This document shows positions 43,982-53,520 of a stretch of 64,000 nucleotides of DNA, piece after piece. The stretch spans positions 162,270 through 226,269 of the forward strand of contig CALCOY010000014.1 of the NCBI GenBank assembly GCA_937897325.1. The letters are read 5' to 3'. The stretch comes from an uncultured Shimia sp. GTDB taxonomy: Bacteria > Pseudomonadota > Alphaproteobacteria > Rhodobacterales > Rhodobacteraceae. Both the position numbers and the translations under genes were made by a program. The stretch's first letter is position 1; every line of letters starts with the position of its first letter. The notes below the pieces were generated by a model. That model was not told where the DNA came from. It did not search any database and worked only from the letters and a program-made list of their open reading frames with translations.

Positions 43982-45502
43982 TTACTCAGCCGGCGCTGAG
44001 ACGTCTTTTCTCAATACTTTGCGCAGATGTTTGAGCAACGGCAATATGAAGAAAAGTAGTGCGATGCAGATGAATGTCGCCGACAATGGACGCTCCACGA
44101 AAGCAAACACATTGCCTTGCTCGGCGATCAGTGTCTGACGGAAGCTTTTCTCCATCAGCGGACCGAGAACAAGCGCCAGAACCAACGGCGCCAACGGATA
44201 GTCCGCCTTTCGCAAAAGGTAGCCGCCAAATCCGAAGGCGGCAATCAGCCACACATCATGCATCTTCTGGCTCGGGGCGAACCCGCCCACAATGCACAGG
44301 ATTAGGACCAATGCGCAGAGCACCGTGAAGGGCATCCGCAACGCCCAGACGAACAGCGGGATCAGCGCCAGATTGATCGCGACAGCAGCGAAATTCGCCG
44401 TATAAAGTGAAGAAATCAAACCCCAGACAAAATCGGGCTGCTCGATGAACAGCATTGGGCCCGGCATCAGCCCCCACATGACCATCCCGCCCAACAGCAG
44501 TGCGGTGGTCGGAGATCCAGGAATGCCGAGCGTCAGCATTGGCAAGAGCGATCCTGTGGAGGCGGCGTTGTTTGCCGTTTCCGGGGCCGCCACGCCTTCG
44601 ATGTTTCCCTTGCCGAACGTCTCTGGTTCCTTGGAGGTCGACCGCGCGATCCCATATGCCATGAGCGAGGCAGGCGTCGCGCCTGCTGCCGGAAGCATCC
44701 CGACAAAAAAGCCCAAGAACGATCCGATACTCATGGTCTTCCAAAGCCGGTTCATCGCTTTCAGACCAGCGGCAAGTTCGGAAAAAGTCAGCTTTGCTGG
44801 TGTGACCTGCGGTGCGGATTTGGAGGTTTCAATAGTATGAAGAACTTCGCCCACACCGTAGACGCCGATGGCAAGCACGAGGAATGATATGCCCGCATAG
44901 AACCCTGGCAGATCCCCAAAGATCAGGCGCGGCTGCCCGGAAATAAGATCAAGCCCGACGGTTGATAGGACCAGTCCCAAGCAGATCATGATGATCGTTT
45001 TCAACACATCGTCCCCACCGAGGCCAACAAAGGTTGTAAAAGCCAAAAGGACAAGCGCGAACTCTTCCGCCGGTCCGAAGGCCAGCGCGAGATCGGCGAG
45101 TGGGACCGCAAACAGCGTGAACAACACGACCGATACGGTGCCCCCGATGAATGACGCCGTGGCCGCAGCGATCAAGGCCAGTCCAGCCTCTCCTTTCTGC
45201 GCCATAGGCCGACCATCGAACGTTGTCGCGACAGCCGTAGACGCGCCCGGTATCCCGAGCAGCACAGAACTGACGGCACCACCATACATTGCGCCGTAAT
45301 ATATCGCAGCTAGCAAGATAATCGCCGAAGACGGCGGAACGATAAAGGTCAGCGGCAGGACAATCGCCACCCCATTGACCGAGCCCAGCCCCGGCATCGC
45401 ACCAATAAACAGGCCAGCCGTCACGCCAAGCAGTACGATCATCAAGTTCAGCGGGGACAGCGATGTTGCGAACCCATCTGCGAGAAGTGAGAGAACTTCC
45501 AC
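43982..45502 (-). CDS. tctA: Tripartite tricarboxylate transporter permease TctA
   Basis: TctA is the large polytopic permease of the tripartite tricarboxylate transporter family. The 506-residue product shows the signature GAMPGLGSVNGVAIVLPLTF near residue 35, and the second family signature GMLPAAGATPASLMAYGIAR, with about 11-12 hydrophobic helices. It follows tctB by 12 bases. Substrate is set by the binding protein; citrate, tartrate, aromatic acids and others occur in the family. Confidence 0.94.
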   Translation of the reverse strand: MEVLSLLADGFATSLSPLNLMIVLLGVTAGLFIGAMPGLGSVNGVAIVLPLTFIVPPSSAIILLAAIYYGAMYGGAVSSVLLGIPGASTAVATTFDGRPMAQKGEAGLALIAAATASFIGGTVSVVLFTLFAVPLADLALAFGPAEEFALVLLAFTTFVGLGGDDVLKTIIMICLGLVLSTVGLDLISGQPRLIFGDLPGFYAGISFLVLAIGVYGVGEVLHTIETSKSAPQVTPAKLTFSELAAGLKAMNRLWKTMSIGSFLGFFVGMLPAAGATPASLMAYGIARSTSKEPETFGKGNIEGVAAPETANNAASTGSLLPMLTLGIPGSPTTALLLGGMVMWGLMPGPMLFIEQPDFVWGLISSLYTANFAAVAINLALIPLFVWALRMPFTVLCALVLILCIVGGFAPSQKMHDVWLIAAFGFGGYLLRKADYPLAPLVLALVLGPLMEKSFRQTLIAEQGNVFAFVERPLSATFICIALLFFILPLLKHLRKVLRKDVSAPAE

Positions 45503-45514
45503 GTTTGGGTCTCC

Positions 45515-46003
45515 CTAGAAGAACGCCGCATAAAGCGGGATGAAGTAAGGCTCCGTGATCCCCTTTGGCAGGAGGATTTTCAGCGTAACTTCAAAGAAAA
45601 AGAACAGAAAAATTGGGGTCGCGACCGTCAGGAGTCCGGTCAGCACCCAACCGTGCTGGCCGAAAATCTTAAGATACCAAAGCAGAAACAACACAATCGC
45701 CACATAGGCCCCAACATATGAGATCAGAGCAATGGTCACCACCAATGCGACTGCCACGGCCACTACGGATCGCATCGTTTCGCGGTCAAAAAACGGGTCT
45801 AGCAGCCGCTGCTCGCGAAAGCTTCTGATCAATATGCCAACGGCACAAAGCGCCATCACCAGCGACAGCCAGAACGGAAACGCGCCACCACCAGGCCCGC
45901 CTGCTTCGCCGTTCCACCCTATCGGCAAGGCTATTGCATACCACATGAAATATGCACTCAGGGCGATTATGCCCAAAGCAATGACGCGATCTGCGACCAA
46001 CAT
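45515..46003 (-). CDS. tctB: Tripartite tricarboxylate transporter small permease TctB
   Basis: TctB is the small membrane subunit of the transporter. The 162-residue product from ATG 46003 has four hydrophobic helices (residues 5-25, 38-58, 78-105, 120-145 approximately) and the family GGPGGGAFPFWLSLVMALC block. An in-frame start at 46045 would add 14 residues. It lies between the tctC and tctA genes. Confidence 0.85.
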   Translation of the reverse strand: MLVADRVIALGIIALSAYFMWYAIALPIGWNGEAGGPGGGAFPFWLSLVMALCAVGILIRSFREQRLLDPFFDRETMRSVVAVAVALVVTIALISYVGAYVAIVLFLLWYLKIFGQHGWVLTGLLTVATPIFLFFFFEVTLKILLPKGITEPYFIPLYAAFF

Positions 46004-46098
46004 TAGGATCACCCCTTTGTGCCGGAATTCTCCGACCCCATCCATGGAATTTGGGGACAGCTCAAAACTGCCCCCAAAAAATTGATTGGTCTCTCAGT

Positions 46099-47085
46099 TT
46101 AGGAAGCTTCGTCTTCCATCGCCGCTAGGATTTCCGCGTGCTTTTCACGCTCTTCCAGGAAGTAGGCTTGAAGCTCATCCCCGGTGAGGAAGTCCGCCAT
46201 AAGCGCTTTGTCAGCGGTGTATGTCTTCCATTCTTCTGTCTCAGAAAGCTGGCGGAACACTTCAGTGTAATAGGCCACAGCCTCAGCAGGCATATCTTTT
46301 GGTCCTACAAATGACCGCTGCATCCAATAGACGATGTCATGGCCCAGCTCGCGCGCCGTTGGCACATCAGGGAAGGCGCCCAGACGTTCCGGCGTGAAGG
46401 CCGCAATGGGGCGTGATTTGCCCGCCTGGAAAAAACCCATTTGTTCTGACGGGTTGTTCACGGTGGAATCGATGTGCCCGCCAACGAGGTTTTTGGCCAC
46501 TTCACCGCCCCCTTTGAAGGGCACATAAGTGATCTCGATATCGAATGTGTCTTGCAACATGGCTGTCACAAGGCTGTCTTCCTGACCCGTACCGGTGCCG
46601 CCCATTTTCCAAGTGCCGCCGGCTTCTTTCACAGCAGCGACCCAATCGTCCATGGTCTGAATGTCGCTGTCCGCATTGACCCAAAGCACGAATGTATCAA
46701 GTGCCATACGTGCGATTGGGGTGAACTCTTCGATATCGACCCCAATGTCGTTACGAAGAGGCGTGGTATAGTAGCTGTTTAGCGTAGCCATGATCTTGTG
46801 ATCGTCGCCCGAATTGTCCGAAAGATACCGCAACGCCTCTGCCCCGGATCCGCCGCCCTTGTTCACCGGCAACACGGGCATCGAGGCAAGATTTTCCTTT
46901 TGAATTATAGATTGAAACAGCCGTGCGAGACGATCAGCGCCCCCGCCCTGGCCAGCCATGATCACCATTTCGATCGGCTTTTGTGGCGCCCAATCCTCTG
47001 CGGATGCCAAACTGGTCGAGCCAAGCGTGAACAAAGCTGTCACAGCGGCCCCAACAATACCGCCCCTGATGGATTTATGGATCAT
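46099..47085 (-). CDS. tctC: Tripartite tricarboxylate transporter substrate-binding protein TctC
   Basis: This is a Bug-family periplasmic binding protein. The product from ATG 47085 is 328 residues, with a signal peptide (residues 1-29, cleaved after ASA) and the segments KPIEMVIMAGQGGGADRLAR and GGTWKMGGTGTGQEDSLV that shape the ligand site. The ATG replaces an open frame to 47145 because the signal peptide starts there (MIHKSIRGGIVGAA). It is the first gene of the transporter unit; ligand unknown. Confidence 0.88.
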   Translation of the reverse strand: MIHKSIRGGIVGAAVTALFTLGSTSLASAEDWAPQKPIEMVIMAGQGGGADRLARLFQSIIQKENLASMPVLPVNKGGGSGAEALRYLSDNSGDDHKIMATLNSYYTTPLRNDIGVDIEEFTPIARMALDTFVLWVNADSDIQTMDDWVAAVKEAGGTWKMGGTGTGQEDSLVTAMLQDTFDIEITYVPFKGGGEVAKNLVGGHIDSTVNNPSEQMGFFQAGKSRPIAAFTPERLGAFPDVPTARELGHDIVYWMQRSFVGPKDMPAEAVAYYTEVFRQLSETEEWKTYTADKALMADFLTGDELQAYFLEEREKHAEILAAMEDEAS

Positions 47086-47630
47086 TTTTCTTACTCCGAA
47101 AGTCCCGATGGCAGTTGAGCCATCTCCCGTCGCGGCTTCCCGCACAGTTAGAACATTATGCCGCGCGCAATAAAAGTCCAGACGATGATCGCCCAGCCTA
47201 ACAATTTGACCTGTTTGAAGCGCTCAGTATTACATTATGACGTCGGCGCCACTTCAGCGAGATCAGCCCATGGTTGTGCATACAAACCGAAAATTGAATA
47301 CAATCACAGGTTTTCCGGCGATCCAGGAATTTTTTCAGGGCGGATCACACTCGCCTAAAAGACGATTGCACGCATTCAGTGCGATCTTTTCTAGAACTGC
47401 AAAAGCCCGAAAACACTGGTCATTTTTCGGCAATTTCCTAGGCTGATTCGACCTTCTGAACGGAGACCACGCCTCGGTCAGGAGACATGCAAACTTGCCA
47501 ACCGAAGAGATTCGACGCAATGTCAACCTTAACGGGTGTGGTGCGCGCGAACTTCTATCAGATCTGGTGGTGGCCCAGCAGCTTGGAACCAGCAGCCTGA
47601 AAGCCGTCTAGCGCTATTGGGACAAATCAA
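47086..47630. other. Intergenic region between tctC and the CheB-CheR-PAS gene
   Basis: These 545 bases separate divergent genes and should hold both promoters. No long open frame is convincing. On the plus strand one frame from about 47453 to 47611 reads like protein (NLPTEEIRRNVNLNGCGARE, ending in TAG) but has no start codon with a ribosome binding site and no family resemblance; it could be a gene remnant. No RNA gene is seen. Confidence 0.4.
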
Positions 47631-50600
47631 ATGGATGATGAGCAGGTGGTCGAGACAAACGACCATACCATAATCGGCATAGGATCGTCGGCGGGCGGTC
47701 TTGAAGCCATCCGCGAGTTGGTCGGCACATTGCCGGGGGACATGCCGGTGTCCTACGTTGTTGTTCAGCACATGTCGCCCCACCACAAAAGCCTTATGAC
47801 TGAGCTTGTCGGACGCGAAACGAAGCTTGTCGTGAAAGACGTAACGGACGGCGTGCGCCCTGAATCCAACGTCATCTATATCACGCCACCAAACAGAGAT
47901 ATCCTTTATCAGGATGGACGGCTGCGCCTGGTGGAGCCTAGTCTGGACATCGGATCGCCGAAACCGTCGGTCGATCGGTTTCTCCTCAGTCTGGCAGACG
48001 GTCACGGAGAAAACTGCGTAGCAATCATTCTATCGGGAACGGGCAGCGATGGTGCATACGGCGTGCAGGCCATTCGTGAGGCAGGTGGCATCACCATCGC
48101 CCAGGACAGCAACGGTGCGAAATACGACGGCATGCCCAACGCGGCAGTTCAAACAGGCTGCGTCGACCTGATCCTGCGTCCTGGCGAAATCGGCACGCAT
48201 CTCCACAAGATCTTGTCGACACCCCGGGATTTCGACAGCTTGCGACGCGGCGAACTTGACAACTCTCCGTTGTCGGATCTGCTTCAGATCCTCCTGGCCC
48301 GCACGCGCGTTGACTTTCGCGAATATAAGCAAACCACAGTCAATCGCAGGATCGAACGGCGCATGCTGGCGCTTGGGATCGACAGCCGGGGGGAATATGC
48401 TCAGTTTTGCCGGAACAACCCCCATGCGGTAGAGGCACTGTTCAAGGATCTCCTGATCTCCGTCACGCGGTTCTTCAGGGACCTGGATGAATTCGAAGAG
48501 CTGAACCGTTTTATCCCAAACCTCGTCAAGAATGCTGAAGACACGACAATCCGCGTCTGGATTGCTGGGTGCGCAACGGGGGAAGAGGCGTACTCGATCG
48601 CGATGCTCCTATCAGAGGCGCTTGGCGGACCACAGGTTCAACTAAAAAAGTATGTCCAGATCTTTGCGACAGATATCGACGAAGAAGCACTTAATGTTGC
48701 GCGCCGAGGTTACTATGGGATCGCCGCACTGAACGACATTCCCGAAGATTTGTCCGAAAAGTACCTACTTCGGGAGCAGGATGGCGTGCGGGTCATCGAC
48801 AATCTTCGCTCGGCTGTCCTTTTTTCCGATCACAATGTGTGCCAGGATCCACCCTTTCAGAAAATCGATCTCCTGTGCTGTCGAAACGTGCTGATTTACT
48901 TCGGAAATAGCCTGCAGCAAAAGGTCATGGGGCGCTTTCACTACGCCATGTCCGAACGAAGCATCATGTTTCTTGGAACGGCCGAAAGCATCGCGGGGTC
49001 AGAAGGGCTTTTTGTTCAGGATTCTCAATCCGCCCATATCTACCGACGTCGAACCATCCAGCCCGAGATTTCTGCTCTTTCCCGCCCGACCCGATTTGCC
49101 GTCACAAAGCGACCGTTTCCCCCAACAGACGGTGGGGCCGCCAACACCATGTCAGCCGACCGGCGCATGTTCGATGCGCTCATGCAATCGCTAGGGAAAG
49201 AATCGGTGCTGGTCATGGATGATTTTTCGATCATCCGCATCAACGGCAACATTAGCCCGTTCACCAAGATCACCGAAAAAAGCGGGCTCAGGATGCATCT
49301 CGATCTTCTGCGCAGCCCGTTGCGAGAAGAGGCGCGCAGCCTAACAACGCTTGCTCTGAAACACGGAGAACCGCGCCAGGGCGTACGACATCTCCTGGCA
49401 CAAAGCGATGAAAACGAAGTCCGGCTCGACGTCTTTCCAATCGTCGCAAAAGAAATCAACGAGCGCGCCGCGCTCATCGTCTTTACCGAACTAGAAAAAA
49501 CCAAGGACGGCAATTCGACGCGCTTCGCTGACGTTTCGGACAGCCAGGAGGTCGACCGCATCCAGCATCTCGAAAATGAGATCGCCGCAACAAGAGAAGC
49601 ATTGCAGCAGACGATTGAAGAGCTGGAGACATCGAACGAAGAGCTACAATCGCTCAACGAAGAGATGCAATCGACCAATGAAGAATTGCAGGCCACCAAT
49701 GAGGAGTTGGAAACCTCAAACGAAGAACTTCAGTCGACGAATGAAGAGCTGATCACGGTCAATGAAGAATTGCAAGTCACCACGGCAGAGCTGACGGGAC
49801 GTACATCCGAGCTGAGCTCGATCCTCGAAAACGCGCCGATGCCGATCATTGTCATGGACAATGCGCTGCAGATCACCCAAGCGAGCTCTACCGCAGCCGA
49901 TCTTTTCCTGCTCAATCGCCCGCTTTCGACCCCGCATCTCAGCCAGTGCACATTGCCGCCTGGTTATCCGCCGCTCGCTCCGATCTGCAACGAAACACTC
50001 CGCCTGGGCCAACGAATGGAGCATGAATTCGCCTCCGGCGACAGCCAGATGAAAATCAACAGCTCGCCTTTCTTTGACCAACGCGGGCAGGTGCAAGGTG
50101 TAACTATGGTGGTTTCCGAGTTCCCAGGCCTCGCCAAAGAAATGGAACTGATCCTGGACAAGTCGAACTTCTTCATCATGCATCGAACCGATGCAGGCGA
50201 CATTCTTAGGATCAGCAATCAGGCAGCAGCCGCTTTCGGGCTTTCCCGTAAAGACGCAAAGGGCAAGAACTGTTTTGATTTGATGGATGAGCCAGCGGCC
50301 ACAGAAACCAAAGAGCAGGACCAAAGACTTCTGGCAGGAGAAGATGTGATCCGCGAAGACACCCGGAAAATTGATGTAAAGTCGCGTCCTGGCGGCATCT
50401 GGCTTGCGAACAACCGCATCGTATATCGGGAACATGAAGGCGACACACCTACAATCTATTCGGTCGGTGTAGACGTGACGGACGTAATCAAGGCGCGGCA
50501 GGATGCTGAATCTGCAGCCGAAAGGCTTGCGCTGATCCAACAGCTCACTCAAATCGGCAATTGGACCGTGGATCTGGTAAACGACACGCTGGAATGGTCT

Positions 50601-50885
50601 GATGATGTCTACCGGATACACGGCGTCACACCCGATGGATATAAACCCGACCTGAAAACGGCCATTGAGTTCTATCACCCTGACGAGCGCGATACGGTTC
50701 GGGAGCGAATTGATAAGGCTAGCCGCGATGGCGGACATTTCACGTTTCAAAACCGTATTGTGAGGCCCGACGGCAACATCGTGCACGTTGAGACCCTGGG
50801 GATTGCGCGCAAGAACGACGAAGGAGATGTGCATCAGATCATCGGCGCATTCAGGCAAATCGGTGAAACCGAAGGCGCCCGCTAA
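47631..50885 (+). CDS. CheB-CheR-PAS hybrid chemoreceptor-modifying/sensor protein without kinase
   Basis: The 1084-residue protein joins a CheB methylesterase domain (residues 12-190; Ser in GIGSSAGG, His in VVQHMSPHH, Asp in SGTGSDGAYG), a CheR methyltransferase domain (about 210-470; SAM motif WIAGCATGEEAYSIAMLL), a long heptad coiled coil (about 650-715; repeated NEELQSTNEELQ), and two or three PAS domains (to residue 1075). It ends after the last PAS with no HisKA, HWE or ATPase domain, unlike the commoner kinase-bearing form. No che genes are near; the target receptors are elsewhere. Confidence 0.9.
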   Translation: MDDEQVVETNDHTIIGIGSSAGGLEAIRELVGTLPGDMPVSYVVVQHMSPHHKSLMTELVGRETKLVVKDVTDGVRPESNVIYITPPNRDILYQDGRLRLVEPSLDIGSPKPSVDRFLLSLADGHGENCVAIILSGTGSDGAYGVQAIREAGGITIAQDSNGAKYDGMPNAAVQTGCVDLILRPGEIGTHLHKILSTPRDFDSLRRGELDNSPLSDLLQILLARTRVDFREYKQTTVNRRIERRMLALGIDSRGEYAQFCRNNPHAVEALFKDLLISVTRFFRDLDEFEELNRFIPNLVKNAEDTTIRVWIAGCATGEEAYSIAMLLSEALGGPQVQLKKYVQIFATDIDEEALNVARRGYYGIAALNDIPEDLSEKYLLREQDGVRVIDNLRSAVLFSDHNVCQDPPFQKIDLLCCRNVLIYFGNSLQQKVMGRFHYAMSERSIMFLGTAESIAGSEGLFVQDSQSAHIYRRRTIQPEISALSRPTRFAVTKRPFPPTDGGAANTMSADRRMFDALMQSLGKESVLVMDDFSIIRINGNISPFTKITEKSGLRMHLDLLRSPLREEARSLTTLALKHGEPRQGVRHLLAQSDENEVRLDVFPIVAKEINERAALIVFTELEKTKDGNSTRFADVSDSQEVDRIQHLENEIAATREALQQTIEELETSNEELQSLNEEMQSTNEELQATNEELETSNEELQSTNEELITVNEELQVTTAELTGRTSELSSILENAPMPIIVMDNALQITQASSTAADLFLLNRPLSTPHLSQCTLPPGYPPLAPICNETLRLGQRMEHEFASGDSQMKINSSPFFDQRGQVQGVTMVVSEFPGLAKEMELILDKSNFFIMHRTDAGDILRISNQAAAAFGLSRKDAKGKNCFDLMDEPAATETKEQDQRLLAGEDVIREDTRKIDVKSRPGGIWLANNRIVYREHEGDTPTIYSVGVDVTDVIKARQDAESAAERLALIQQLTQIGNWTVDLVNDTLEWSDDVYRIHGVTPDGYKPDLKTAIEFYHPDERDTVRERIDKASRDGGHFTFQNRIVRPDGNIVHVETLGIARKNDEGDVHQIIGAFRQIGETEGAR
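49615..49775 (+). repeat. Degenerate 21-base repeats coding a heptad coiled coil
   Basis: Eight successive units encode heptads of the form [LM]xxxNEE, for example SNEELQSLNEEMQSTNEEL. The DNA units differ mainly at third positions, so selection on the protein is more likely than recent duplication. The coil links the CheR and PAS parts. Confidence 0.8.
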
Positions 50886-50975
50886 CGCCTTTCAAATCTA
50901 AAGATGACGGTTGCCAAGATGTTTGAGCAGGGCTTACAAACGGCGCTCAAATTGTAAATGCGCGGCGAGAACGTC

Positions 50976-50989
50976 ATATCACCTGATAT
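50976..50989. promoter_or_regulatory. Inverted repeat upstream of copA
   Basis: ATATCACCTGATAT is a perfect 6-bp inverted repeat with a 2-base spacer, ending 25 bases before the copA ATG. It could be an operator for a copper-responsive or other regulator, or a short hairpin in the leader. No regulator gene is adjacent. Confidence 0.35.
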
Positions 50990-51013
50990 CATTCACCGCG
51001 TCGGAGGCACAGC

Positions 51014-53515
51014 ATGCCCGATCACGCCACCTTGTCATTCCCGGTCAAAGGGATGCATTGCGGTTCATGTGTCGGCCGGATCGAAAAGGTGCTTGCGGGT
51101 TTGGATGGCGTCGAGGCAGTTCGTGCAAACCTTGCCAGTCAAATCGTCACAGTTGATCTCGCTGCCACCGTAAAAGCTTCCGTTGTGGTAATAGCTCTGA
51201 AAGATGCCGGATATCCCGCTCAAATCGATCTGATCCGCCTAAGCGTAGAAGGCATGTCATGCGCCTCCTGTGTTGGACGGGTTCAGTCTGCCCTGGAAGA
51301 GGTTGAAGGTGTCCTGGCCGCACGGGTCAATCTGGCCACCCATCAAGCGGTCATTGAGATATTGGCCGGGACAGTGGATGCGCCGAAGCTGGCTGATCTG
51401 ACCACAAAGGCCGGTTACGCCGCGCGCCTGATCGATACTGCGGACCAAGGCCCGGAAACGACTGATCAACAAGATCTATTGAAGCGTGACGTGCTGGTGG
51501 CGGCCGCTCTGACCTTTCCCGTTGTGATCCTGGAAATGGGGGGCCATCTTTTTCCCGCCTTCCATCACTTTCTGGCGCGCATAATCGGGCTCGACACCAG
51601 TTGGACTATCCAGTTTGTGCTCACCTCCATCGTGCTGCTTTGGCCAGGCCGCCCCTTCTTTCGGTTGGGCATCCCTGCCCTCCTGCGCGCCGCTCCCGAT
51701 ATGAATTCCCTTGTCTCGGTCGGGACGTTTTCAGCCTGGGCTTTTTCGACCGTGGCACTTTTCGTGCCCGCTGTCCTGCCAGCGAGCAGCCGTGCTGTCT
51801 ACTTCGAAGCCGCCGCCGTGATCGTGACACTTATCCTGCTTGGCCGCTATTTCGAAGCACGCGCCAAAGGCCGTGCCGGGGAAGCGATCCGAAAGCTGGT
51901 CAATCTGCGGCCCGCCACAGCGATGGTCAAAAGGATGGAGGCTTACGTCGAAACTCCGATTGCCGAGATCGGGCTGGGCGATCTGGTTCAGGTACGTGCC
52001 GGTGAACGTATCGCCGTTGATGGGCAAGTGACCGATGGCGCATCCTATGTTGATGAGAGCATGCTTTCCGGAGAGGCCGTGCCCGTACGCAAGATGAAGG
52101 GCGCTGAGGTCATTGGGGGATCGGTCAATGGCAATGGTGCACTTGAGGTAACGACCACACGGGTCGGAAATGACACGATGTTGGCGCAAATCATCAGATT
52201 GGTCGAATCCGCTCAGGTTGCCCGGTTGCCGATAGAGAGCCTCGTAAATCGGATAACCCTATGGTTTGTGCCAGCCGTTATGATCATAGCGACCCTGGCT
52301 TTTGCCTGCTGGCTGATCTTCGGACCGTCGCCAGCCCTGAACCACGCGCTTGTCGCGGGTGTCTCCGTTCTGATCATCGCTTGCCCTTGCGCCATGGGCC
52401 TCGCGACACCAACCTCGATCATCGTCGGCACGGGTCGTGCCGCCGAACTTGGGGTGCTGTTTCGACAAGGCGAGGCACTTCAGCGGTTGGAGACCGTTAC
52501 GACGATCGCTTTCGACAAGACTGGCACATTGACCGAAGGGCGACCGGAATTGACGGATTGGCTACCTATGACGGGTTTTGACAGCGATCAACTGCTGGCC
52601 ATTTGTGCGGCGGTCGAAGCGAAATCCGAGCATCCACTCGCGAAATCCATCGTGTCCGCCGCAACGGCGCGCGGCCTCAAGCTGCCGCAATCCTCGGACC
52701 ATCAGGCTATGCCCGGGTTGGGTGTGTCGGCCACAGTCGAAGGTAAACACGTGATGATCGGCTCTGATCGCTACCTTCAAGAGGCTGGCATTGATTTGAT
52801 CGGGCATGAAACACAGACGGAAAGCCTGAATGCGGCGCGCAAGACGGTCATGTTCGCCGCCGTGGGCGGCCAGTTTGCAGCCATCATGGCCGTTTCGGAC
52901 CCCGTCAAAAAAGGCACGGCAGACGTTATTCTCGACCTCCAACGCCAGGGCCTCAACGTTGCCATGATCAGCGGAGACGCGCCAAAGGCGGCGCAAGCGG
53001 TGGCCGATGTCCTGAACATCAAGACCGTTATTGCCGGCGTATTGCCCGGGGGTAAAGTCGCCGCAATTGATGAATTGCGGTCGACAGATGCAACCGTGGC
53101 GTTTGTCGGCGATGGGATCAATGATGCACCCGCACTTGCCCATGCCGATGTAAGCCTCGCCATTGGAACAGGCACAGATATCGCAATTGAAGCCGCGGAC
53201 ATCGTTTTAATGTCGGAAGATCTAAAGGGGGTTCAAAATGCCCTCAAGCTAAGCCGAGCCACTATGCGAAATATCCGGCAAAACCTGTTCTGGGCATTCG
53301 GGTACAACATTCTCTTGATTCCGGTCGCGGCGGGCCTGATGTATCCCTTCTTTGAACTAATGCTGTCGCCGATGCTGGCAGCTGGGGCGATGGCGCTCTC
53401 AAGTGTATTTGTCGTCACAAACGCCTTGCGATTGCGCTGGATCGGACTTGATCGTCATCGACCACCCGATGGCGATGCAGGCGCGTCAATCAAGATCGGC
53501 GCCCCTGCCGAGTGA
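51014..53515 (+). CDS. copA: Copper-translocating P1B-type ATPase
   Basis: This inner-membrane pump moves copper out of the cytoplasm at the cost of ATP. The 833-residue product has two N-terminal heavy-metal domains, each with a CxxC site (GMHCGSCVGR near residue 15, GMSCASCVGR near residue 82), about eight membrane helices, the ion-binding CPC in IIACPCAMGLATPTS, the phosphorylation site DKTGTLTEG and the hinge GDGINDAPAL. The CPC and the C-terminal MxxSS-like AGAMALSSVFVV place it with Cu(I) exporters. It stands alone, convergent with a lacI-family gene. Confidence 0.95.
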   Translation: MPDHATLSFPVKGMHCGSCVGRIEKVLAGLDGVEAVRANLASQIVTVDLAATVKASVVVIALKDAGYPAQIDLIRLSVEGMSCASCVGRVQSALEEVEGVLAARVNLATHQAVIEILAGTVDAPKLADLTTKAGYAARLIDTADQGPETTDQQDLLKRDVLVAAALTFPVVILEMGGHLFPAFHHFLARIIGLDTSWTIQFVLTSIVLLWPGRPFFRLGIPALLRAAPDMNSLVSVGTFSAWAFSTVALFVPAVLPASSRAVYFEAAAVIVTLILLGRYFEARAKGRAGEAIRKLVNLRPATAMVKRMEAYVETPIAEIGLGDLVQVRAGERIAVDGQVTDGASYVDESMLSGEAVPVRKMKGAEVIGGSVNGNGALEVTTTRVGNDTMLAQIIRLVESAQVARLPIESLVNRITLWFVPAVMIIATLAFACWLIFGPSPALNHALVAGVSVLIIACPCAMGLATPTSIIVGTGRAAELGVLFRQGEALQRLETVTTIAFDKTGTLTEGRPELTDWLPMTGFDSDQLLAICAAVEAKSEHPLAKSIVSAATARGLKLPQSSDHQAMPGLGVSATVEGKHVMIGSDRYLQEAGIDLIGHETQTESLNAARKTVMFAAVGGQFAAIMAVSDPVKKGTADVILDLQRQGLNVAMISGDAPKAAQAVADVLNIKTVIAGVLPGGKVAAIDELRSTDATVAFVGDGINDAPALAHADVSLAIGTGTDIAIEAADIVLMSEDLKGVQNALKLSRATMRNIRQNLFWAFGYNILLIPVAAGLMYPFFELMLSPMLAAGAMALSSVFVVTNALRLRWIGLDRHRPPDGDAGASIKIGAPAE

Positions 53516-53520
53516 AGGGG

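Noticed and set aside
49615..49775. Regular short repeats that look like an array
   Set aside because: Units are 21 bases, contiguous, in frame and code a heptad coil, so they are not CRISPR.
49716..50858. Minus-strand open frame of 380 codons
   Set aside because: Shadow of the CheB-CheR-PAS gene; it mirrors the heptad and PAS region and has no motif of its own.
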